This document shows, one piece after another, positions 12,474 to 22,589 of a DNA stretch of 64,000 nt (its first letter is position 1; each line of letters starts with the position of its first letter). Below the pieces are notes generated by a model. That model was given only the letters and a program-made list of their open reading frames with translations, was not told where the DNA came from and ran no database searches. The DNA is taken from NCBI RefSeq assembly GCF_019649055.1, contig NW_026570357.1:124001-188000 (forward strand), in the 5' to 3' direction. Origin of the DNA: Paramacrobiotus metropolitanus. Its lineage: Eukaryota; Tardigrada; Eutardigrada; Parachela; Macrobiotidae. The position numbers and the translations under genes are program-made.

Positions 12474-12489
12474 TAATCCTAAGTTCTTG

Positions 12490-15400
12490 TTTCGCCGCCG
12501 CCGACGATAACCACTCGCGATTTGCCATTAAAAAGGTAATGGCTTCGTAAACTCCTACACATTTGTCTCAGAAACACTGTGAGTTGCAGCGCACTCAAAA
12601 CGCAGTTACATACTTATGTGGCTTCTGCTACAACCACCCAAAGCTATACAATCTGGGTACAGTAACACCTCATTGTATGCGCGCCCCAAAAATCATACAT
12701 CTCACTAATGCGTGCAAAAATTATGAGTCCGAGTTACGGCGTGGATTATGGTGCAGGAACGAGGTGTGTCGTACACCTCAGCGTTGCGTATACATACACC
12801 GCTTTTTTCTGAACCGCTTGAGCGTTAAACTGTACGGAGTCAGCTCGTGAAGGCGTAATCTGATGTTTTAGAACTAGATTTTTAAACTTTCTAATGGGAA
12901 GTTGCAAAAATCCAGAAAATAAAATATAATAACTTGAAAATGCATAATTCCGTATGCTCAGTTCAATTTGGACGATATTTTAGGGTGAAAAATGTGCAAA
13001 AAAAATGGAACGTCCTTGTCTCTTTACGTGCCCACAAAATGATAAAATCATGTACGTAAACTAATAAAGCCCGGGTACTTGTAAGGTTTCATGCTGTGTG
13101 CAGTCTGTACAAAACTTTTTTTAGTAAAACAGTGCTCCTAGGTGTGTAGTACACCCCCAAGGATGCCAGGGATGGCTATTCTGAATTCCGCATACCCCTG
13201 AATTACGTACGAAATTTTTAGTAAGAAGGTGTACGTATTTCAGAGATTTCACTGTATGATGCATGGGTTAGTACTCTATTGGTATAAACTGGTGATAGTT
13301 GTTAACTGCATCATTGCACGAGCACAAGCTCCAACAACACTGGAAAATGGTATTGCACTCGTAGAAATGGAGAAGTATTACGTTACACTCTTCTTGGGTC
13401 AAACAAAGGCTTAACTGAAGCATCTCGTTGTGCTTGATGAAAAGTACAATGGACGAAAAAAAAAAGTTGAAATTGGTCAGTCGGTCCGCGGTTCAAAAGT
13501 AACCTCGCAACGACACGCCACCATTAAAACAGACACTTTCAAACGCTCGCGCTCCGTGAATTTTGGAGTGCAACTATACAAAGTGCATATCAAACGGCGT
13601 ACAAAAAAAATCCAAACTTTTTGTACTAAACGTGTGGCTGTTTATAGCAAATAACACGAATTCTAGCCATTTTGCCTTTTCGTAGGCGCAGCAAAGACTG
13701 TGCGCAAAATCGTTTGGTCTTCAACCTACGCTTAAGTCAATGAGAGAAACAAAAACTGATAATTTGTTCAGTTTCTATAAATTGCCACTTGTTTGGAATC
13801 AGAAATTTTTTAATTTTTTTATCTTTTGGGATATTGGTTGGGCGATTGATTCTATTTCGTGATTCACGAGAAATGGGTGGCAGAACAGACTGTAGGACGC
13901 GCATCACACTGCAAGCACTGGCTTTGAACAGAGAAGCGTTTGCCTGCGCTATGTGTCTTAAGACCAGGCATCAACTTCTTTTTGTCGTACATTGTAATAC
14001 ACACAGTAACACTGGTAGAAGTAGCATGTCATTAAGAGCTAATGTTTAACGGACCGCAAATTTTGCGCTATTATTCTTTTGCTCACTCGAATCTTTTTTA
14101 GACTGGTATTACGAAAGTAGCGGTTTATACCAGAATTTTAAACGTACCACGAGACACGGTCGTCTTCTATTGTGCATCGCGAACTCATGTTTTTAAAAAT
14201 GTAACTAATCAAAAAGCCAAAAAATATGGCATTGCTAATTTCAAATCACGCATTAGTCAGTCGTTTACCATCACCGCGAATTTTCCATACGCACCCTCCC
14301 AGCCAGCTGTGCAAACCTTAGCATTCGTTTGCCTTTGCTGACAAATAAACGTCAAACGATTCATAATTAATGTTCCAAGATTTGCGGTCACAATTTGCGT
14401 GCTGAACAACTAAAAATCTTTCTACACATGTAATGTTATGGTCGAACCCAGAATGCGATGACAACTGGTGGTTCGTGCCGCACAAATTAGATAAAGTGCC
14501 ATGCGAATAGAGTATACTCGCAAAGGGTATCCATGTATTTCAATCCCCTCGCATGCATACATACACGTAACTATCCGACTACATATTACTTTTGCAACTT
14601 TAGACACGTCTTCCATTCACTTTTTAACAAAACTTGCAAACCGGCAGATCAAAAAACAAACATTTTATAAGTCTAACAAGTGGCTAGTTTTAGCAAATGA
14701 AAAAAAAGCAATCGTTGTTTTCGATGCTTGTAGGCTTAGCACAGCCAGAAGTCGCTACCTCTGCACTGCACAGACCTACGCTATATTGCCAAGAAAACTG
14801 AAATAATTATAATTTTATAATTTTCTCCGCCATAAATACTTATTTGCAAAATATTAACAAACAGCTCATTTGTTATATAGTTTGTGATATGTTAGCTGAT
14901 ATTAAAGGCGCTGTCAAATCAGCTACTTATGCGCATATATGCCAGGTGGGTCGTAGCTACACACATACCGCACATCAGCTTGCTTAAACACGCGTGGTTC
15001 ATACGCACATACAGTTTCCAAGCGTTTCCAAGCATTGTAAGTTTTTTATATGCATAGATTTTGCTAGTCTATGCGAGTGTCGGACGCTTTTTTACTACTG
15101 ACACTTGTGCTGGGGAGTGTAAAAAAGTGAACTCAATGTATGAGTTGCTTTGTTTACTTTAGCTGGGTTAGATTAGTCAGTATTCAAAATTTATTGACTT
15201 TTTCTGCTTTTTGGCTTTTTGTTGACTGCTGAAAAATCAATTTTGGCTAAAAATTAAGTGCTTTTTACTAAATATTTTATGAAATACAAAACTCCATAAT
15301 CAGCTCAGAAAAAATGTAGAGTTTTTACGTAACGAAGTGCTTTATTTACGAAGGTTATGCTTTAATAACTCCCCCTTTTAGAACTGAAAAACTCCATTGT

Positions 15401-18400
15401 TGGTGCAAATTTGTCAATATTTCTTGCTCAATATTATGAAATTTCTGTGAATCTTGTGAAAAATTACGCAAATGTCTAAAAAGCACTGAATCCTGCGCAA
15501 GCGTGTAGTATTTCAACAGACACTTATCGTGACGTTAGTTGCATTCACCCCAAGCTGCAAACTGTTCATTGTGCATGGTAATTCTGTTTGATAGCGCTGG
15601 CGTTGTAGTGTTGGTTGTAATAGTACTGGTATAATTATGGTGATTTTACGACTTTCGGCCGTGTACCTTAAGATTATAACTGAATTAATACCACTAACCA
15701 GTGACACTTTTTACCATTCTGTGTAATACTATCGTGGCTGGAAGTGCTTTGTGGCAATCATGAGTTAATGTTTAACAAAGAGAAATTTCTATGCTACTAT
15801 TTTTTTCCAACGGTTTACCGTTTTATTATGCCAGTTTTTGTGAACAAACTGGGGGCCAACTATAAGACGAGACCGTAATCTGTCTCATATTTTGTAACTA
15901 TGTTTTGATAAAACGATCAAAAACAAGAATTAAGACACGAAAGACCAACATATGACTTCTTTCTACTAATTGTGAATCTTCAGTAATAAACTGCGAGCTA
16001 AATCGTATTAAACGCTACCCCAAGCACGTGAGTAAATGTGCAGTTTAGTTTATTGATTGAATAGACAACCCCCGAGGCATTCACAAATCTAGGCAATTTC
16101 ACAAGAGATTTTCAAATTTAAGCGAAGCCTAGTATTCCATGGCAGAACCGCGAACATAAACTCAATGTCATTAATTTTTCCACAACTAGAAACTTTATCG
16201 AACAAAGTTTCAGTCTCCTTTCTATAATTGTCTTCGCAATCCATAACGTTGCGGTGGTGTTGATCTGAACCTGCCAGCCGAGGGTACACCTCGCGTTTGT
16301 GTATTTAAACGGAATTAGTTGCAATATAAATTTTCTCGGTTACGAATTTTGTACAACCACACCGCTTTCTTTTGGTGCCAGCAGAAACCTGTGTATGTAA
16401 AGGGTACAAGCAGTCGTAAAATGCACGTGTGGTTTATTGTACAATTTTTCAATTAAGTACAGGGTTTGGGCACAGTTTATTTACAGATTCATTTGGCTGC
16501 CCTACGGCGCCTCGACCAGTTCAACACGTTTAAGCACGCTGTGAACGATACATAATAACAAATATTTGGGTGGTAACAGCGTCACTTTACAAGCCTGTAC
16601 AAAGGCAGAATGGGTATTTTTCGGACGGCAATGGCTATTACTTTTTATCTATTTATCTGATTTTTTCTGATTACATATTCCAACTTGGCTTGATTACAAC
16701 TACATATGATCTACAGTTTTAAAATGATGGAAAAAAACTATTTTGGAATTATTTACGAGCATTTTGTTCGAAGCCGCATTTAACATACAAAGCACTGCTT
16801 ATTCAGTAAATAAACACCCCTATCTTACTTTTATCACTGAAAAAGCTTTGCAGGTTTTTTTTTGTTTTATATAAATGAACGCAATGCAGGGTTGAATAAA
16901 ATACGTTATTTATGAAAAAAAAGATGGTTATTTCATCAATGTCCACCTCGTTTACCATTTCAATCAAACCATGATGGCTGAAACCAAATAGAGTTATTGG
17001 TCCATTCCAGTCTTCTGATCGTCTCATTTTGGCTGCGCGTGGCCTAAGTAAGCGTCTTACAGTGAATGTTGTTATAGCGCTTATTGAGTAAACCTGAAAT
17101 GAGACAAACAAACCTGGTATTGAAAAATTTGAGGCGCTGTAGTGTACTAGGGCCTCGACCCGAATTCAAAGCCAATTTGGTTGCGATACAGCAACTCCAC
17201 CTCGTGAGGAGGTTTTGCGCACCGTATCTTTAGGCGTAGGCACTGCATACAGTCACCTCGTGCGGCTGAGAACTCGTACGATAGCGAGATTTGCTCCGAA
17301 CTCGGGACAAGGCCTAGGAGTGTCGTATGGCGATTTCACGAGACTTTCTCTAACCACCTGGAATGCCAACATTAAACCATAAAGAAATTTATCGCCGTAC
17401 ATCTGGATGTGTTTACAGAGTGGAGAAAGTAAATTCCTTGACAATGCGTAACGTTCTAAAGTGATACTTATTAGCACAAGTTAAGCTCGCAGTGCGTAGT
17501 TTTTTGCGGTGAGATAGAGAACGAGCCAATTAATCCATTGGAAGTTTATAGTTATGTAAATTTAAACTAACGATCAATTAGCACCTGAAACAAATACCGA
17601 CTTGTTAACTAACCATTTCGACAAAAAGCATAAACTTTCGTGAGAATTTTTTGACAGCATGTATAACCAGCCTCTATATTTCCAGCAAAAGAATGCAATT
17701 TGGTAGTAAAAATAAGATAGGGGTACAAACTTACTAAATAAGCTGTGTGCTATGTTGGAAAACTATACCCACGGCCGAAATGTCTCGGCCGAAAGGATGG
17801 GTGCCAAAATAGTTTTTCCAAATGTCGTTAAGTTTTGGACAAAAATGTAGCTAAAATCAGTCGAAATATGTAGCAAGTAGTTGCCATTACCGACCTAAAA
17901 AAATTCCATATTCCGTCTCTGAGCATGTGCATATTTTCTGTATAACCCGAATAATACAAAATATCCCCCAAAAAGTATGTGTAAAGCTTTACCATTTGAC
18001 CGCCCAAGATACGCTCAGAACAATGGCGCACTATATGTACTCAAGCAACCGTGACAAGCCACTCAATTTATAACAGCCCTGAGCAAAACGATGTTGCGTT
18101 TGTGCTGATCAATACTGCTTGCTTTGGGGTGAGGTATGACGTTGATGGTGCGCGGTGGCGCCAGCCGGTGCAATGTCTCTCGTGGTCAGTTTGCGTTGGC
18201 GCTTACGGTACGCTGGCCTGTGGAGCACGGTAGCCCTGACGCCCGCTAGCAACTGAAGCGCACTAGCGTGTGTGATACGGGCGTCTCGAAGCGCGTTGGC
18301 AGAATTTGCACGGTGATAAGCAAATTACCTAGCCCACCGCGAACGCTAGCGGGGCTAATAAAATATGGAGCGGGTGAAAAAATTCCGCAAACACCATGGA

Positions 18401-18515
18401 GGCTTGTAAACAACGCCCACTGCCGGATTGTTTTTTCTCGCACGGGCCATGATGCTCACAGCTTTCATCAAAGTTCTCCAAAAAAGGAAGACTTCAACAG
18501 TCTTATAACAAGCCG
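12490..18515. repeat. Unique part of the right palindrome arm; no recognisable gene
   Basis: Reverse complement of 6411-12420 with only a few substitutions and small indels seen (for example near 17950 and 18400). No gene is recognised. Confidence 0.8.
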
Positions 18516-18519
18516 GGAC

Positions 18520-19225
18520 ATTCAAGTCCTGAATGTATCCCAGCTTGCTTATAGTCATTCTGCAAGAGATTTCGATGTAAATTCTTGTCCTGAATGTATC
18601 CCAGCTTGCTTATAAGTCATTCTGCAAGAGATTTCGATGCAAATTCTTGTCCTGAATGTATCCCAGCTTGCTTATAAGTCATTCTGCAAGAGATTTCGAT
18701 GTAAATTCTTTTCCTGAATGTATCCCAGCTTGCTTCTAAGTCATTCTGCAAGAGATTTTGGTGTAAATTCTTGTCCTGAATGTATCCCAGCTTGCTTATT
18801 AGTCATTCTGCAAGAGATTTCGATGTAAATTCTTGTCCTTAATGTATCCCAGCTTGCTAATAAGTCATTCTGCAAGAGATTTTGATGCAAATTCTTGTCC
18901 TGAATGTGTCCCAGCGTGCTTATAAGTCATTCTGCAAGAGATTTCGATGTAAATTCTTGTCCTGAGTGTATCCCAGCTTGCTTATAAGTCATTCTGCAAG
19001 AGATTTTGATGTAAATTCTTGTCCGGAATGTATCCCAGCTTGCTTATAAGTCATTCTGCAAGAGATTTTGATGTAAATTCTTGTCCTGAATGTATCCCAG
19101 CTTGCTTATAAGTCATTCTGCAAGAGATTTCGATGTAAATTCTTGTCCTGAATGTATCCCAGCTTGCTTGTAAGTCATTCTGCAAGAGATTTCGAGGTAA
19201 TTTCTTGTCCTGTATGTATCACCGA
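18520..19225 (-). repeat. 62-bp tandem array, right arm (about 11 copies)
   Basis: Same 62-bp unit as 4908-6400 in reverse orientation, about 11 units. The 13-unit difference accounts for nearly all of the length difference between the arms. Confidence 0.92.
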
Positions 19226-19519
19226 CGATTCAGTAGCTAGCAAGCATACTGTGTATGAGGCTTTGTCTTGACTTGAACGATTCAGAATTACGATAAACGC
19301 AGATAGCTCATTGCTTGTTTGCAGTATGGTTGTCAAAATGGATATGACACAGGTGATCAACTGCTTCAACAGTTTTGAAAACTGGCCGGACCAGTCGCTC
19401 TCCCCCGGAAATCTGGCAAGCCAAGGAATTTTTTATCAACGGGAGCAAGGCGAAATATTTTCTGCGTACTGCATGTATATTATAGCGATCCTTTAGTCTG
19501 TTGAGCGAAGTACCAACGC

Positions 19520-19624
19520 CGTCGGGGGCGCAATCTCTTGGGGGCCCAACCCCTCGGGGGCCCAACCCCTCGGGGGCCCAACCCCTCGGGGGCCCAACCC
19601 CTCGGGGGCCCAACCCTTTGGGGT
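19520..19624 (-). repeat. 16-bp GC-rich tandem repeat, right arm
   Basis: About five full copies of ctcgggggcccaaccc plus degenerate edges. It mirrors 4516-4595. Confidence 0.9.
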
Positions 19625-19845
19625 CTCCCTGCCCCCTGTTGCTATGCTTTTGCCGGGTTGTGTTGGGCTTTCTCTGTTTAAAGTACAGTCTGTGTCATTC
19701 CTGTTCATACATGTTCATATGAACCAAAGAAAGGGGACAATCGGCTTCAGTCCGGTTCAAACCGACTGAAAAACGAACCGATCACGAGCCGAACCGCGGA
19801 CCGGTCGAAAACCGGACCGATTCGGAGCTGACCGTAAACTAGCGC

Positions 19846-20268
19846 TATATCTTCTACCAGAGCTTCGCGAAGGGGCTGGGTCAGAAGCCGGTGCCGTATG
19901 CAATGGACGTCACGGTCGCAGACAACCGGATTGTCAAGACTTCCGGGTTGCTGCCATTGGTCGTGGAGGTAAACGGACTGAAACAGGAAGTGCCGTTCAT
20001 TATTTCCGAGCACTTCGGCGCGGGAAAATATGACTGTGTCATCGGTTGTAACGTGCTACGGTTGCCCGGGATCCTCCTGGACCTCCCAGAGGGCCGGATC
20101 CTGAAGGCGGACAGTGTCCAGCCGAAGTCTGAAACGGGGATAGCAGTGGTCAAACCGGCAAAGGGCACCGGTAAGTTAGCTGCTATGACAGTAGGCTATC
20201 ATGAAGCGGTCCAGTACGTTTGTGGGATGCCCGGGGAACGCAGCCTCGGGTGTCGAACCTTATGGTAA
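19846..20268 (+). CDS. pro: C-terminal part of the retroelement protease and linker
   Basis: The open frame resumes directly at the end of the palindrome and runs to a stop at 20266-20268. It supplies the remainder of a retroviral-type aspartic protease: a strand-rich body followed by the second conserved motif, here within YDCVIGCNVL (an ILG-type motif), about 60 codons in. There is no own start; it is the continuation of the gag-protease frame ended at 4289. Its frame differs from the reverse transcriptase frame that overlaps its end. The change is in the -1 direction, either programmed or a lesion. No correctly phased slippery heptamer is obvious in the overlap 20199-20268. Confidence 0.85.
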   Translation, partial: YIFYQSFAKGLGQKPVPYAMDVTVADNRIVKTSGLLPLVVEVNGLKQEVPFIISEHFGAGKYDCVIGCNVLRLPGILLDLPEGRILKADSVQPKSETGIAVVKPAKGTGKLAAMTVGYHEAVQYVCGMPGERSLGCRTLW

Positions 20269-22589
20269 CGCTCCTTGGACAGTCGTCCGGAGCCAGTGTG
20301 TTACGTCATCACCAGGTCTTGTCCCTTTCCTACGAGGACGGGGCCGAGATGGACCTGTCCGGATGGGAGTACGCATGGCCTCAGGTGCCGGTCACCTCCT
20401 TCGACATTGGAGATGCCGAGACAATGGACGGTCTCCGTGCAATGCAATGCCTGCTTGAAGCGTATGCAGACCTGTTCCACACCGAAGGCCGAGCCATGGG
20501 CCATGCCAGAGTGGACCCATTCCGGATCGAGCTGGTTCCTGGGACCCGCCCCATATTCCGGAACCAGTACCGCAGAGCATCGAGGAAAGTTGCTGAGATC
20601 GAGCGTCAAGTCGCTGAGATGCTCGACATGGGAGTCATCCGGCCCAGCCGAAGTCCTTGGAGTTCCCCGGTGATCCTCGCAGCTAAGGAGGGAGGAAAGT
20701 CCTGGCGGCTGTGCTCGGACCTCCGTTGGGTCAATACCGTTACCGTGCCCGACCGGTACCCACTCCCGCGGGTGGATGATTGCCTTCAAGTGCAGGCCGG
20801 TGCACGGTACATAACGACTATGGACCTGCAGAGTGGGTTCTGGCAGGTTCCCTTGGCCGAAGAAAGCAAAGCCATTACGGCGTTCCAGGCCGGTCAAGGC
20901 TTCTACGAATACGAAGTCATGTGCTTCGGCCTCCGCAACGCGCCGAGCCACTTCCAGCGTGCGATATCCTCCGTCCTGGCCGGCCTCCTTTGGATCCATA
21001 CATTCGTCTGCCTCGATGACGTAGTCATCGGGACGGAGACCCTGGACGAGCACCTGGAAGCCCTCGAAGCAGTTCTGGAACGGTTCCGAGAAGCCAACCT
21101 CGTGCTCAAGCCCTCCAAGTGCCACTTCCTGAAGTCCCAGGTCAAGGTACTGGGATTCACCGCGACCCAGGAAGGAATCCGGCCGAACCAGGACAAAGTT
21201 GAAGAGATCCTCCGGTTCCCGGTACCTGAGAACCTGAAAGCGGTTCGGTCATTCCTCGGGTTGTGCGCCTACTACCGCCGGTTCATCCGGGGTTTCTCGG
21301 ACATCGCCGCACCTCTGACTCAACTTACCAAAAAGGACGTCCCTTTCAGTTGGCAAGCCGAGCAGCGGAATGCCTTTGCCGAACTCCAGCGTGCCTTGAC
21401 AACAGCACCAGTGTTGGTGCACTTCAATCCCGAACTACCGGCAGTGATCCACCCGGATGCCAGCGGGTACGCGATTGGGGTCATCGTGGTGCAGCGTGAC
21501 TCGGAATCCCGTGAGCGTGTTATTGCTTACGGAAGCCGCCGGCTCATTCCGGCGGAAAGAAACTACTCCACGACAGAGCGGGAGCTGCTGTCTATCGCGT
21601 GGTCCTGTGAGAAATACCGGTACTACCTCCTGGGGCGGGAGGTTACCGTGTGGACTGACCACCACAGCCTTTGCTGGCTGTTTAATATCCAGAGCCCGAA
21701 CAGTCGCCTGGTTCGATGGGCCCTCCGGTTACAAGAGTACATCCTCATCATCGTCCACAAGGCCGGTAAGATTCATGCCGACGGGGACTGTCTGTCCCGA
21801 TACCCGGCACTTCCGGTGCCTGCTGTGGACCACCCTGGTCAGTGCATGGCAGTGGATGCCACCCCAGCTGAACATCTGGACGCGTTGGATGTGAAGGGCG
21901 AGCAACAGAAGGACGCCTTCTGCAACGATGTTCGAGCCCGACTTCTGACTGACCGGGTCACAAAGAAAACGTACGTGGACAAGGACGGCCTCCTGTACCG
22001 CGTCTGGAAGTCACACGGCCGGTTAGCCGAACTCCTGGTCCTACCGCGAAGCCTACGGATGGAAGCACTGCAGTTCCTCCATGATGACCCGATGGGCGGT
22101 CACCTTGGCTTCGACCGGACGTTTGACCGCTTGAAGAAGCGGGTCTACTTCCCGGACATGGTTAACTTTGTTCGTAGGTACGTCGAGTCCTGTGTCCAGT
22201 GCCAAACCCGTAACCGATCGACCCACCGAGTTGCTGGACCTGTCCAAAGTTTTTGCCCAGCGGGTCCATTCGAAGTAGTCGCGGTGGACGTCATGGGTCC
22301 ACTGCCGCGATCCAAGGCCGGCAACAAGTACATCATCGTCGCCACGGACCTCTTCACGAAGTGGGTGTCCGCCAAGGCCCTGCCGGAGCAGACCGCAGTC
22401 CGCGTTGCCAAGTTTCTGGTCTACGACATCTTTCTCCACTTCTCCATGCCCTACCAAGTGTTGAGTGACCAGGGCACGCCGTTCGTCAACGAATTGGTCG
22501 CCGAACTCTACCGGATCCTGGACATCCGCCGGACCACCACCAGCGGTTTCCGGCCTCAGTGCAACGGTCAGGTCGAGCGTTACAATTAA
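20199..22589 (+). CDS. pol: Pol: reverse transcriptase, RNase H and N-terminal integrase
   Basis: Open from 20199 (first ATG 20220) to an in-frame TAA at 22587-22589. Reverse transcriptase lies at about residues 100-330, with a catalytic CLDDVVIG box and the preceding TTMDLQSGFWQ motif. A Ty3-type RNase H follows with HPDASGYAIG, TTERELLSIAW and VWTDHHSLCWLF. The integrase has an HHCC zinc site (HLGFDRTF..., CVQCQTRN) and catalytic Asp in VDVMGP, Asp in LSDQGTPF and Glu in GQVERYN. This enzyme set copies element RNA to DNA and inserts it. The frame stops three codons after the catalytic Glu, then the rest of integrase continues in the same frame at 22602. This is therefore a single nonsense lesion or a readthrough point. 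The overlap with the protease frame implies a frame change. Confidence 0.93.

Larger units (their letters stand above)
4289..19845. mobile_element. Giant fold-back element: 15.6-kb near-perfect palindrome
   Basis: The interval is two inverted arms, 4289-12456 and 12460-19845, meeting at a short central hairpin. Arm ends read GCCCTAGTTTACGG and, on the opposite strand, GCGCTAGTTTACGG. In the unique parts (about 6411-12420 against 12490-18515) the arms match base for base with only scattered differences, so every short open frame occurs twice in mirror image (for example 95-residue frames at 12069-12356 and 12563-12850). The arms differ mainly in tandem copy number (24 versus 11 copies of a 62-bp unit). 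It sits inside a protease gene whose two halves flank it. No transposase, polymerase or other known protein is visible, so it appears non-autonomous. Long tandem-repeat-bearing inverted arms recall fold-back (FB/Galileo-type) elements, but the size and near-identity of the arms are exceptional. Assignment to a superfamily is not possible by eye. Confidence 0.9.

Noticed and set aside
12069-12850. The 95-codon frames mirrored around the palindrome centre, as candidate genes
   Set aside because: They are present twice only because the arms are identical. They show no motif, no codon signal I can judge and no splice context.
4289-19845. Palindrome as a sequencing artefact (unsplit hairpin read)
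   Set aside because: The flanking sequence differs on the two sides and continues one protease gene, the repeat arrays have different copy numbers, and the frame fits a TA duplication. Long-read confirmation is still needed.
20220-20240. cccgggg as a programmed -1 slippery site
   Set aside because: It has the XXXYYYZ pattern, but its phase relative to the protease frame is wrong for simultaneous slippage.
20301-21125. 274-codon - strand frame opposite reverse transcriptase
   Set aside because: Shadow of the pol frame. The + strand has all catalytic motifs.
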